Positions 46,262-55,386 of a stretch of DNA of 64,000 nt are shown here, in pieces; the stretch's first letter is position 1, and every line of letters starts with the position of its first letter. A model generated the notes under the pieces. The model had not been told where the DNA came from. It saw only the letters and a program-made list of their open reading frames with translations, and did no database searches. The stretch spans positions 310,001 through 374,000 of the forward strand of contig NC_015723.1 of the NCBI RefSeq assembly GCF_000219215.1, written 5' to 3'. Source of the DNA: Cupriavidus necator N-1. GTDB lineage: Bacteria; Pseudomonadota; Gammaproteobacteria; Burkholderiales; Burkholderiaceae. The position numbers and the translations under genes were made by a program.

Positions 46262-46512
46262 GGTGTGTCTCAAGCGGCGCAGGCAGGGCAGCAGGGCTGC
46301 GATGCCGGAGCCGGGGGTTTGCGGGAGGGAAGCGCGGTCATGGGTTGTCCCGTATAGGCATGGTGTTCAGGGCATGGCAACCTCCATCGCCCAGGCCGTG
46401 CGCAAGCTGTCGCGCGGGTGGAAGTGCCGGGATGATTATGGGAGGCCAGGCCGCACCGAGTCCCCACCCGAACGATCAACCATCGCTACCGAAGCAATCA
46501 GAACCAGCGACC

Positions 46513-47520
46513 ATGAATGCCCACATACCGGGGAATCCCGTACCTGTTCCGCACGGCATGGTGCAGCGCCTGCTGGACGAACTGAAGCGGCAGGGCGTCG
46601 AGGTTCCACCTGCCGCCGGCGCATCCGGGCATGCGCCGGCGGCCCGGTTCACCGCGCTCTATCGCGCCGCGATCGAGCGGCTGGAAGCCCTGGTCGCCAA
46701 AGGCAACGGCCACCCCCCGATGCGCAAGCAGGAAGTGGACTTGTTGTGCCGTTGCGTATTGAGCAGCCAGACGCTGAGGGAGGCGATCCGCTGCGCGGCC
46801 GACTTCTGCGCGATGCTGTATCCGCGCGCCGGGGCGCTCAGCCTCGGGCAAAGCGCAGGGCAGGCGGTGTTCCGCATGGATTCGCTGCGGCGTGCGAACT
46901 CCTCCGCGGCTTGCCTGGTGGACCTGACCGGGCTCTTCTTCTATATGCTGCTGTTCGGCTGGCTGGTCGGCCAGCCGCTGCGCCCGACCCACGTCTACCT
47001 GGCGCATCCCCGGCGCGAGGACGCCATGCCTTTCCTGGGCTTGTTCCATGCCGCGGTGACGTCTGGCGCCCAGACCTACGGCTTCGAATTCGATGAGGCC
47101 TTGCTCGACCGGCCGGTCGTGCGCCAGGCCGCGGAGCTCGACGCCTTCCTGGAAGATTTTCCTTACCGCCTGATCGGCGCGCCGGTCGAGGTCGTATCAG
47201 TGAGCCAGCAGGTGCACGGCATCCTGCACGCAGCGCTGGTGCATGGCGCGCGGCTGCCGACGCTGGCTGAGCTGGCCATGCGCTTTGATGTGAGCGAGCC
47301 GACCCTGCGCCGCCGTCTCGCTGCCGACGGCAGCAGCTACCGGGTACTGCGCGAACACAGCCTGCAAGAGTACGCGGAACAATGCCTGTGCACGACCAAC
47401 TGGTCGGTAGGAAGAATCGCGGAGCAGCTTGGCTTTGCCAGCGAGGAAGCGTTTCGGCGGGCGTTCCAGCGCTGGACCGGGCATGCGCCGACGCGCTTCA
47501 GGCGGGAAAGCAGGGGGTGA
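46513..47520 (+). CDS. AraC family transcriptional regulator
   Basis: A 335-residue regulator: N-terminal effector domain of the OruR/ArgR-like type (residues about 40-215) and C-terminal double helix-turn-helix (LAELAMRFDVSEPTLRRRLAADGSSYRVLRE, WSVGRIAEQLGFASEEAFRRAFQRWTGHAPTRFR). Divergent from the Dabb-SDR-ADH-DUF1329 operon with 251 bases between, so it is the likely activator of that operon in response to its substrate. Confidence 0.9.
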   Translation: MNAHIPGNPVPVPHGMVQRLLDELKRQGVEVPPAAGASGHAPAARFTALYRAAIERLEALVAKGNGHPPMRKQEVDLLCRCVLSSQTLREAIRCAADFCAMLYPRAGALSLGQSAGQAVFRMDSLRRANSSAACLVDLTGLFFYMLLFGWLVGQPLRPTHVYLAHPRREDAMPFLGLFHAAVTSGAQTYGFEFDEALLDRPVVRQAAELDAFLEDFPYRLIGAPVEVVSVSQQVHGILHAALVHGARLPTLAELAMRFDVSEPTLRRRLAADGSSYRVLREHSLQEYAEQCLCTTNWSVGRIAEQLGFASEEAFRRAFQRWTGHAPTRFRRESRG

Positions 47521-47590
47521 GGCGGTGAACGGGAGTTGGTGATGCGGTCAATCCAGCTGTCGGCAATAGAGAACAGGCTGCCCGCGCCCG

Positions 47591-48706
47591 TTACGTGCGA
47601 CGCGGCAGACGCACGTCAAACGTGGTCCCTGTCTGGTCGGAGCGCGCCTCGATCGATCCCTGATGGGCCTTGGTAATCTCGCTCACTATGTACAGCCCGA
47701 GTCCGAGGCCGTCCGCATTTTTGTTCTCCTGATCCGGGCCTCTCCTCAACGGATCAAAAAGGCGCTCCAGCGACAGCGGGTCAATGGCGGGACCACTGTT
47801 CCTGACCTCGAGACTGACTTCCGCGTCATGGCCGGTGACTGCAACGCAGACCGGCTCGTCCGGCGCGCCGTACCTTATCGCGTTAAGCACCAGATTGGAA
47901 AGCAGTTGCTGCAGGCGCAGGCCGTCCCAAATACCCTGCACGTTGCCCTTCACCTCAAGCTCGATGCGGCGGGTCGGATGAGCTGCACGCAACTGGTCCA
48001 CGGTATCGGCGACCAATTCAGCCAGATCGACGTCGTAAGGCGTGATGTTGATGCCCAAGCCGAGTTTCGTTCGGTTGAAATCGCACAGATCATCCAGAAG
48101 AGAATTCATGCGGGAACCACTTCGAATCAGTCGGGCTGCAGCTTCCGATACCTTCTCCCCAGCGTTCAGCGCCGCCAGATATGAGGCGGTCGTCTGGATG
48201 GTCTGCAGTGGGCTGCGCATATCGTGCCCAACCATGCCGAGCAACAGGTCGCGAGCCTGCTCTACCTGCGAATGGAAAAATGCCACGGATTCCGCGACTG
48301 CCTGATCGATAGCCTCGTTGAACCGCATCACGTCGTCCAGATAAGGGGCGGCCGGCTGACATTCGTCAATCCACAAACGCAGCACGCTGGCGCGCAGCGC
48401 CAGGTACTCAGCGACCAGTTGATTGATGTTGAAGCCACCGCGCGCCCGCAGGAGGGCGTGCGTTTGTGCAGCGGTCTCCGGCGCACCGAGTAGCTTGGGA
48501 GCCTGTCCCATGGATTTTTCGCGTTGAGCTTCCCTCGTTTGCGGGGTCAACAAATCCTTCGCCACGGCTTGCAAGATCTGCGGTGCGTGGTCACGCAGCG
48601 CGAGGGAGTCCATGTTTCTTGCGGCTGGCAGCAGGGTGGTCGCAAACTCCTCCCACGCCGCCACAATGCGGCCTGTATCCCGCAAGATGAAGTCAGCTAG
48701 TCGCAT
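47591..48706 (-). CDS. soluble sensor histidine kinase with RsbRD-type N-terminal domain
   Basis: A 371-residue kinase without transmembrane segments. The N-terminus (about 10-150: IVAAWEEFATTLLPAARNM, LRARGGFNINQLVAEYLALRASVLRLW) resembles the RsbRD/RsbT co-antagonist domain. HisKA follows (LLLGMVGHDMRSPLQTIQTTASYL, His about 175) and HATPase (LQQLLSNLVLNAIRYG, ADGLGLGLYIVSEI). AGGAG precedes ATG at 48706. No response regulator is next to it. Likely a cytoplasmic stress or redox sensor. Confidence 0.88.
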   Translation of the reverse strand: MRLADFILRDTGRIVAAWEEFATTLLPAARNMDSLALRDHAPQILQAVAKDLLTPQTREAQREKSMGQAPKLLGAPETAAQTHALLRARGGFNINQLVAEYLALRASVLRLWIDECQPAAPYLDDVMRFNEAIDQAVAESVAFFHSQVEQARDLLLGMVGHDMRSPLQTIQTTASYLAALNAGEKVSEAAARLIRSGSRMNSLLDDLCDFNRTKLGLGINITPYDVDLAELVADTVDQLRAAHPTRRIELEVKGNVQGIWDGLRLQQLLSNLVLNAIRYGAPDEPVCVAVTGHDAEVSLEVRNSGPAIDPLSLERLFDPLRRGPDQENKNADGLGLGLYIVSEITKAHQGSIEARSDQTGTTFDVRLPRRT

Positions 48707-48880
48707 GTCTTCTCCTGGAGAGAGCGAGCCCCGGAAATGCACGCTTGAGAATTTATCTTACGCTAGTAATCGGCGGTTCCAGCAGCGTTGGGAACGGACT
48801 TGCATGACCGATTCGGCACAAACGTCGGTTGACCGGCCATGGGGCGAAAGTGGTCTCCCGCAGACCCCTGGCGGCCCCGT

Positions 48881-49230
48881 TCAGCGCCGCTGCAGGCCGC
48901 CCGACTTGTGCTTCCTGACCGCACGCAGCACCAGGCCCGCCAGCACCGCGACGACCGCCAGGATGCCGACGGCGATAAGAAAAGGTAAGGGCCGATCGAT
49001 TGCCAGGCTTTCCCCGGCGACGACGATACCAAATGCATAGCCCGCTTCGGCAATCGCCATCGCGGCCAGGAATTTGCGGAAGGGGTAATGCATGGAGCCG
49101 AACAGATAACCGGGAATTTCCGACGGAACCGCGATACAGAACAGCAGCACCGCCCAGAACTTCATGCGCTGCGACACGTAGTCCCGGTACTTCGCCAGCT
49201 TGTCCGCGTAACCACTACCGGGCCAAAGTT
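48881..49230 (-). pseudogene. 3' part of a TVP38/DedA-type (VTT) membrane protein gene
   Basis: About 115 residues of the C-terminal part (GSGYADKLAKYRDYVSQRMKFWAVLLFCIAVPSEIPGYLFGSMHYPFRKFLAAMAIAEAGYAFG, then a last transmembrane segment FLIAVGILAVVAVLAGLVL). The N-terminal membrane segments are missing, and the sequence runs into the truncated IS256 transposase near 49230. Broken by the mobile-element scar. Confidence 0.75.
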
Positions 49231-50216
49231 TCAAGGTGAGTCTGCAACGCCGGCTGTCCGGCTTCGACGACCACGTAATCAGCATGTATGCACGCGGGAT
49301 GAGCGTGCGTGAGATTCAGGGCCATTTGCAGGAACTGTATGGGCTGCAGGTCTCGCCTGACCTGATTTCCACCATCACCGACGAAGTGCTGGCCGAGGTC
49401 GAACAATGGCAGCAGCGCCCGCTGGAGGCGATGTACCCCATTGTCTACTTCGACGCGCTGCGCCTGAAGATCCGCGACGAAGGCACCGTCAGGAACAAGG
49501 CGGTGTACCTCGCGCTGGGCATCCGCGCCGATGGGCGCAAGGAAGTCCTCGGCCTGTGGATCGAGCAGACCGAAGGCGCCAAGTTCTGGCTCAAGGTCTT
49601 CAACGAACTGAAGAACCGCGGCCTGGAGGACATCCTGATCGCCGTGGTCGATGGCCTGCGCGGCTTCCCCCAGGCCATCGAGGCCGTCTACCCGGCCGCG
49701 CAAATCCAGACCTGCATCGTCCACCTGATCCGCAACTCGCTCAACCTGGCGAGCTGGAAGGATTGCAAGGGCCTGGCGGCCGCACTCAAGCCGATTTACC
49801 AGGCTGCCACGGCCGATGCCGCTGCCACTGCGCTGGATGCCTTTGCCGGCAGCGACTGGGGCCGCAAATTCCCGACGGTGGCCGACATGTGGCGGCGGCA
49901 ATGGGAGCAGGTCATCCCGTTCTTCGCCTATCCGCCGGAAGTGCGCAGAATCATCTACACCACTAACGCCATCGAGAGCATGCACATGCAGCTGCGCAAG
50001 ATCGTCAAGAACCGGGGCCACTTCCCCAGCGACGAAGCCGCCAGCAAGCTGCTGTACCTGGCCTTGCGCAACATCGAGAAAGATTGGAAGATGCCGCCCA
50101 TCACCTGGAAACAAGCGGCCAACCAGTTCGCCATTCTCTTCGGTGACCGCTTCACCAACGCCCTACGCTGAGATTTATTTAACCGACCTCAGCACACAGA
50201 ATTCCTGACACCTCCC
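49231..50216 (+). mobile_element. IS256-family insertion sequence remnant, left end deleted
   Basis: Comprises the 3' two thirds of a transposase gene and a right end ATTCCTGACACCTCCC (50201-50216), which fits IS256-family terminal repeats. No matching left end is present; the element begins abruptly beside the VTT gene remnant. It is inserted in the 5' part of an IS110-family transposase gene. Confidence 0.8.
49236..50171 (+). pseudogene. IS256 (mutator) family transposase, N-terminally truncated
   Basis: About 311 residues of a roughly 415-residue transposase. Start of homology is LQRRLSGFDDHVISMYARGMSVREIQGHLQELYG. The DDE residues remain: Asp in IVYFDALRLKI, Asp in IAVVDGLRGFP, Glu in YTTNAIESMHMQLRK. 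The DNA-binding N-terminus is lost, so transposition from this copy is unlikely. Confidence 0.9.
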
Positions 50217-51300
50217 ACCCAAAGTACGTGCGACCGTTCGTGCGGACCAACAAGACCGATGCGGCCGACGCGCGCGCGATCTGGACAGCCGCGCAGCAAC
50301 CTGGGATGCGACCGATACCGGTAAAGACTGAGGCACAGCAAGCCTTACTTGGATTGCACCGAATTCGCTCGGAACTAGTCGACAGCCGCACGCGGCAAGT
50401 GAATCAGATTCGCGGCTTGCTGGGCGAATACGGCCTGCACTTCGTGCTTGGTCGCAAGGCTGCCATGGCGCAGTTTGTCACCCGACTGAGCGAGATCGAG
50501 CAAACCATCCCGGCTCCCTTGTGGCGACTGTTGTCGCGCCAGTTACAGCGACTCAGGCAGTTGGACGCTGAAATCCTCGCGGCCGAGCAAGAGATCGCTG
50601 CATGGCTAAAAACCGAGCCTGCCGCCCAATGTGTGGATGCGATTCCGGGAATTGGCCCGATCACCGCCACGGCCCTGGTAGCCACCATGGGATCTCCCCA
50701 GGCTTACCGCTCAGGCAGAGCCTTCGCGGCCAGCCTGGGCCTGGTACCAACCCAGAGTGGCACCGGCGGCAAGGTTCACCTCGGCCATATCAGCAAACGT
50801 GGCGATCCCTATTTGCGCAAACTGCTGATCCATGGCGCACGCATCGTGCTGACCCGCTCGAAGCGGCGCCCGTGCTGGGCTGAGGCCCTGCTGGTCAGGC
50901 GCCCGACCAATGTTGCCATCGTCGCGCTAGCCAACAAGATGGCGCGCACCGCCTGGGCATTGCTTGCCCATCGCCGCGTCTATGAACCCGGCTATGTCAG
51001 CGCACGGCCTGCGTAGCGAAAGCACGACCACAGCAGGGCACAAACGAATACCTTCAGGGTTGCACAGGGTAAGGAGATAAGGTGTGATGGCAAACTAGGT
51101 CGGACCGCGGGAACGCAAACCCGATGACATCCAAGCGGCTTACAGCCCGTCGTGGGAGATGGGGACGTTCCCGGCTGATTCCATCAAGGCCCGCAGGCAC
51201 GTTCCTGCAGCAAGGTCGGATATAAGACAGCAACCCATACCTACAAGCCAAAGCCCTTCAATTTACCTTGGCATCCGGGCGGTGTTCATATAAGGATGTC
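50217..51300 (+). mobile_element. IS110-family insertion sequence remnant, left part missing
   Basis: Starts inside the transposase gene at PKYVRPFVRTNKTDAADA, exactly where the IS256 right end stops, and continues through about 280 bases of downstream non-coding DNA to the point where a sulfatase gene resumes near 51300. The right boundary is judged from where the sulfatase reading breaks and is good to about 15 bases. Confidence 0.75.
50228..51016 (+). pseudogene. IS110 family transposase, N-terminally truncated
   Basis: About 262 of about 340 residues. It keeps NKTDAADARAIW, LLGLHRIRSELVDSRTRQVNQIRGLLGEYG and the C-terminal transposase_20 domain (CVDAIPGIGPITATALVATMGSPQAYRSGRAFAASLGLVPTQSGTGGKVHLGHISKRGDPYLRKLLIHGAR). 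The N-terminal DEDD domain is mostly gone. Confidence 0.9.
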
Positions 51301-51584
51301 AAAAAGGTCGTACCGCGCTTCATCAAGCGTTCATGTGCAGGCAGGCCATAGCCCTTGGGCAACTCGCCAGGTCGGAAGTAGCGTTCCTGGTCAACAAGGA
51401 TAAACAGGATGTTGTACGGTCCCGATGCCGGGCTCCCGGCGGCCTGGGCCGCGTCGCTTGCCCCGGCAGGGGCATCCTTGGCATCCGCGCCTGCGCCAAG
51501 ACCCAATGCCATGGTGCCAACCCCGGCAGTCAGGAGGAAATCGCGTCGCGTCAATGTGCCGCCAGGCTTGTTGTCGTTGCTCAT
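51296..51584 (-). pseudogene. 5' fragment of a Tat-exported sulfatase gene
   Basis: Starts with MSNDNKPGGTLTRRDFLLTAGVGTMALGLG, a twin-arginine signal, and reaches the sulfatase N-terminal motif YNILFILVDQERYFRPGELPKGYGLPAHERLMKRGTTF before breaking near 51300 at the IS110 right end. GGGAGAA precedes the ATG at 51584. The catalytic Cys/Ser motif and the rest of the roughly 500-residue enzyme are lost. Confidence 0.82.
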
Positions 51585-51826
51585 TGGCTTCTCCCTGCCT
51601 GTTTGCGCGGCCCATGGCGGGTGGACGCTGTGCTGCTGCAGGCCCGCCCAGGCATGCGTAAGGCAGTCTAGCAAGCACGTTTTCTGCCGCCAAGGCTGGG
51701 TGCGGCGCCGGCAGGAGGCGAGGGTTGGCAACCACACACATTCGCGGTTCAGGCAGTCGAACTACGTTTCGCAGATGATCGGAGTGCGGACAAGATTCCC
51801 CACACCCTGGGACTGCGCTTGCCGCT

Positions 51827-53221
51827 TCACAACATATCCTCGATGGGATCTCGTTGCGAGCGAATCTCCTCCGGACTGAGGACGATATAGCCCAGCGACT
51901 TCAGCAACTGCACCGCCTCCAGCTCCGCGTCCAGGTACACCGGCCGTTCCGGGCGGCGCGGGCGCGGCGCGGCCGGCAGCCATGCGGCGCTGGCCTGCGC
52001 GGCGGGCGCTGGCTGGCCGTCAGACCATCGCGCGGTCAGGATGCGGCAATGCTCCAGGTTGGGCTTCCAGGCAACGTCCACGGCGGCATTGAACCTGGCG
52101 GTGCAAAGCCGCAAGCGCTTCAGCGCCTTCAGCCAGTTGATGAAGGCATCGCGCTCCGGTGGCTGGTAGCCCTTCAGCAAGGTAGCCAGGCTGTCTTGCG
52201 CAGTGGCGCTGTCGGCTGCCTGGTCGTCTTCTAGCAGGGCAAGCTCAAGCGCCACGTGCTGGCGGCCGTCATGGTCATAGATCGCGCAGTCGGCGTCCAG
52301 CACGCCTTCGCGCAGCAGCTCGCACAGCAGTACCCAGGCCCTTGGATTCTTGTCGAGCCGGCCTTCGAGCGTCGGGTCGATCTGGCTGAGAATGTCCGGG
52401 ATGGGGCGCGCCTCGTCTGACTGGATGGCCAGGGCGAATGCCATCGTGTTGTCGGACGGCCTGGCTCCGCTTGCCAGCATCTGCAATGACGCTTCCCAGA
52501 GTTCGCGGATTTCTGCCGCGGTATCCACAGCATGCATCCATGCATAGTCCTCCAGCGCCGCGCACAGCCTGCGCGCGGGCCTGGCCAGCTGGCCGGCCAG
52601 CGTCTTGATAAAACCCGTGCAATGCGCGCAGCGGCATTCCAGGCGGCCCGCATGCAGGAAACCGGCGTACAGCCGTTCCTGGTGTCCGCAGTGTGCGCAT
52701 TCGATTGAGAAGCCGCCCTGCCGTGCCGGCCGCTGCGAGGCGAGCAGCCCGTCGACCTGATAGTGCGCCGGTCCGTCGCAGCACGGGCAGATCCATTGCA
52801 GCTTGTGCGCGCCGTCCCGAGGTCGCGCCGCCCGGTCGAACTGGCGCTCGATGGCGCTGCGCGGAATGCCCTGCGCGCGCCCGACCACGTCTGCGCTGTA
52901 GCGCCAATAGCAGTACGAGTGGGCGGCAGCGGCGATCTCCGGAGAGAGCCGCTGCAGATCCGGCATCAGGCGGGGGCTGTGCCGGATCTCGTCGGCCATG
53001 GCATCGATCTGCGCTGGCCCGCCCGGCATCACCGCCTCAAGGGCAGCGCGGCTCTGTTCCAGGAAATCGGGCACGTAGACCCGGCGGATGTAGTCCTCGT
53101 TCTCGAGCCAGAGCAAGTGGCCGGGGAGGGCTTCCAGTACATCAACCCCTTCCCTGACTTCCGACATGCCGGCGCAGGCGAGAAACGTGAACGGCTTACT
53201 AAACAGGAAGGCGTCTGTCAT
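51827..53221 (-). CDS. unrecognised protein with three CxxC zinc-ribbon pairs
   Basis: A 464-residue cytoplasmic protein that I do not recognise. Cysteine pairs occur at 145/148 (ICPCCDG), 175/178 (ECAHCGH) and 198/201 (CRCAHCTG), consistent with one or two zinc ribbons in the middle. The N-terminal 140 residues include WRYSADVVGRAQGIPRSAIERQFDRAARP, which could be a helix-turn-helix. The C-terminal half is helical and acidic, ending SLGYIVLSPEEIRSQRDPIEDML. No signal or membrane segment. ATG at 53221 lacks a clear ribosome site. Possible roles are nucleic-acid binding or a regulatory scaffold; neither is supported further. Confidence 0.68.
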   Translation of the reverse strand: MTDAFLFSKPFTFLACAGMSEVREGVDVLEALPGHLLWLENEDYIRRVYVPDFLEQSRAALEAVMPGGPAQIDAMADEIRHSPRLMPDLQRLSPEIAAAAHSYCYWRYSADVVGRAQGIPRSAIERQFDRAARPRDGAHKLQWICPCCDGPAHYQVDGLLASQRPARQGGFSIECAHCGHQERLYAGFLHAGRLECRCAHCTGFIKTLAGQLARPARRLCAALEDYAWMHAVDTAAEIRELWEASLQMLASGARPSDNTMAFALAIQSDEARPIPDILSQIDPTLEGRLDKNPRAWVLLCELLREGVLDADCAIYDHDGRQHVALELALLEDDQAADSATAQDSLATLLKGYQPPERDAFINWLKALKRLRLCTARFNAAVDVAWKPNLEHCRILTARWSDGQPAPAAQASAAWLPAAPRPRRPERPVYLDAELEAVQLLKSLGYIVLSPEEIRSQRDPIEDML

Positions 53222-53437
53222 GTTGTCGTCAACGGAGTATCCCGCCCACGAGCTGGCAACATGCCTCGTGTGCGATGGGTCACCACCCCGTGACTCGGCC
53301 AAGCAAGCGCACGGAAAGCGCAATCCTGATGGCGCCTTCCGTTCCGGGGACTTCCCCCTTCTTGTTTTCAGATCCATGGGACCTGTGCGGATTTTGCATC
53401 TGCCGCATTGGACAGCATAGGCGAACCTGACGCCTCG

Positions 53438-53911
53438 TTACAGAGGAATTCCTTTTCTTGACGTCCTCGTCCTACGACCTGGGAGACCCGCCGGGGCACC
53501 ACCGTTGCCATCCTGATTCATTCGCTCCAGGACCCGCCTGGCCTTGCCCTCGCAATCTTCGCCTTCCCTGGTGCCGTTGATCTCGTCGATCAGTGCGACG
53601 AGGCGGTGCTTGCTCTGCGCCAGACGCTGCTCCAGCAACTCGATCTCATCGACCTTGCGCCGCAGGGCTTGGAGGAGTTGGTCATGTGGCCACTTGTCCA
53701 GGTCTGGTGGCAGGATGGCTCGAATCTCTTCCAGGGAGAAGCCCGAGCCTTGCGCACACATGATGATCTCCAGCCTGGTCAACGTTTCCGGCGCGTATTC
53801 GCGATAGCCGTTGGCTTGCCGCTGCGCGGGCTCGAGCAGGCCGCTCGCTTCATAAAACCGGATGCGTGAGGCGGCAATGCCACTCAGTCGAGCCAGTTCT
53901 CCGATTTTCAT
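53438..53911 (-). CDS. MerR family transcriptional regulator
   Basis: A 157-residue regulator: MerR helix-turn-helix KIGELARLSGIAASRIRFYEASGLLEPAQRQANGYREY at the N-terminus, then a long coiled coil (LLQALRRKVDEIELLEQRLAQSKHRLVALIDEI). A single Cys (EDCEGK) is in the C-terminus, so a metal-cluster sensor is not obvious. GGAG is 7 bases before ATG at 53911; the ATG six bases earlier is too close to it. Divergent from an OYE gene, with overlapping palindromes in the shared promoter, the usual arrangement for a MerR regulator and its target. Confidence 0.9.
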   Translation of the reverse strand: MKIGELARLSGIAASRIRFYEASGLLEPAQRQANGYREYAPETLTRLEIIMCAQGSGFSLEEIRAILPPDLDKWPHDQLLQALRRKVDEIELLEQRLAQSKHRLVALIDEINGTREGEDCEGKARRVLERMNQDGNGGAPAGLPGRRTRTSRKGIPL

Positions 53912-53934
53912 CCGCATTCTCCAGAGGCCTTGAC

Positions 53935-53961
53935 CTTAAAGTTGACTTTAAGCTTAAAGTC
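53935..53961. promoter_or_regulatory. MerR operator/promoter between merR-type gene and OYE gene
   Basis: Perfect 18-base palindrome GACTTTAAGCTTAAAGTC (53944-53961) overlaps a second dyad CTTAAAG-TTGA-CTTTAAG (53935-53952). TTGACT at 53942 could be a -35 box read toward the OYE gene. Sited midway between the divergent starts. Confidence 0.65.
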
Positions 53962-53989
53962 GGGCTCTGGTCAAATCAGGATGCCTCCC

Positions 53990-55228
53990 ATGAAGCTGTT
54001 CACACCCCTTGCCCTGCCCAACGGCGCTGTGATTCCCAACCGTCTCGCAAAAGCGGCCATGGAAGAGAATATGGCGGATGCGGACCACGCCCCATCGGAT
54101 GCGCTGCTGCGCTTGTACGACGCCTGGGCCAACGGCATGGCAGGCCTGATCCTGACCGGCAACGTCATGGTGGATCACCGTGCTATGACCGGGCCCAACG
54201 GTGTGGTCCTGGAAGACGACACCCACCTGGACCGCTTCCGGCGTTGGGCCCGCACCGCACGGGCCGGCGGCGCCCATGTCTGGATGCAGATCAACCACCC
54301 CGGGCGCCAGATGCCTGCGGCACTCGGCCAGACCACCTTGGCGCCGTCGGCCGTTCCGCTGGACCTCGGGGCGCTGTCCAAGCAGTTTCCCGTGCCCAGG
54401 GAAATGACCGGCCGGGACATCGCCGACGTACAGCAGCGCTTTACACGATCCGCCCAACTGGCGGAACGAAGCGACTTTACCGGGGTGCAGATTCATGCGG
54501 CCCATGGCTACCTGTTGAGCCAGTTCCTGTCACCGATCGCCAACAAGCGGCAGGACCAGTGGGGCGGCAGTATCGAGAACCGTGCGCGCCTGCTGCTCGG
54601 CATCGTCCGGTCCGTACGAAGCGCGGTATCGCCCCGGTTCGCGGTCTCGGTCAAGCTGAATTCGGCCGACTTCCAGCGCGGCGGCTTCAGCGCCGATGAC
54701 GCGAGGCGGGTGGTCGAGATGCTCAACCCGCTCAACGTCGACCTGATCGAGCTGTCGGGCGGAAGCTATGAGGCGCCGGCAATGCAGGGGCAAGCCCGTG
54801 ATGGCCGCACGCTGGCCCGGGAAGCCTACTTCCTGGAGTTTGCGCGCGACATCGCGTCCGTCGCGCGCATGCCCTTGATGGTCACCGGAGGCATCCGCCG
54901 CCGCGCCGTGGCCGAACAGGTGATCGACAGTGGCATCGCCATGGCGGGCATCGCCACAGCGCTGTCCATCGACCCGAACCTGCCGCGCAACTGGCATGCA
55001 GGAAAGAACAATGCGCCCGCGCTGCGATCGATCACCTGGAAGAACAAGACGCTGGGCTCCCTGGCCAAAATGGCCGTCGTCAAGTTCCAGCTCAAACGGC
55101 TCAGTGAGGGACGTGTCACGGACCCACGCGTCTCGCCCGTCAGGGCGCTAGTGTTGCAGCAGCTGTCCACTTCGTGCCAGACGCGGCGGTATCGCCGATG
55201 GACGACGCAGCGGGCCGGTGCCCGTTAG
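53990..55228 (+). CDS. NADH:flavin oxidoreductase (Old Yellow Enzyme family)
   Basis: A 412-residue FMN enzyme of the OYE class. Marks are FTPLALPNGAVIPNRLAKAAMEENMA, LILTGNVMVDHRAMTGPNGVVLED, WMQINHPGRQMPA near 100, GVQIHAAHGYLLSQFLSPIANKRQDQWGGSIENRARLLL near 170-205 and PLMVTGGIRRRAVAEQVIDSG near 295. The AxHGYL motif supplies the substrate-binding His and the Tyr. The start at 53990 suits AGG 9 bases upstream; an in-frame ATG at 53981 would add three residues. Probably induced through the divergent MerR protein by an electrophile or quinone. Confidence 0.93.
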   Translation: MKLFTPLALPNGAVIPNRLAKAAMEENMADADHAPSDALLRLYDAWANGMAGLILTGNVMVDHRAMTGPNGVVLEDDTHLDRFRRWARTARAGGAHVWMQINHPGRQMPAALGQTTLAPSAVPLDLGALSKQFPVPREMTGRDIADVQQRFTRSAQLAERSDFTGVQIHAAHGYLLSQFLSPIANKRQDQWGGSIENRARLLLGIVRSVRSAVSPRFAVSVKLNSADFQRGGFSADDARRVVEMLNPLNVDLIELSGGSYEAPAMQGQARDGRTLAREAYFLEFARDIASVARMPLMVTGGIRRRAVAEQVIDSGIAMAGIATALSIDPNLPRNWHAGKNNAPALRSITWKNKTLGSLAKMAVVKFQLKRLSEGRVTDPRVSPVRALVLQQLSTSCQTRRYRRWTTQRAGAR

Positions 55229-55317
55229 TGGTGGTTGTGCGGGGCCACCGGGAATCGCGTGCGCCAAGGCGGGCGGCGTGACGTCAACCGCCGGGCAGGC
55301 GATCGCGACACAATTAG

Positions 55318-55345
55318 TTCACAACGTGACAGAGTTTTCTATACT
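55318..55345 (+). promoter_or_regulatory. probable sigma-70 promoter of the DUF4142 gene
   Basis: TTCACA (55318-55323), 16-base spacer, TATACT (55340-55345), 41 bases before the start codon at 55387. Confidence 0.5.
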
Positions 55346-55386
55346 CCTTATTGCCAATTTCGACACGAACAATAGGATGTGACGCC

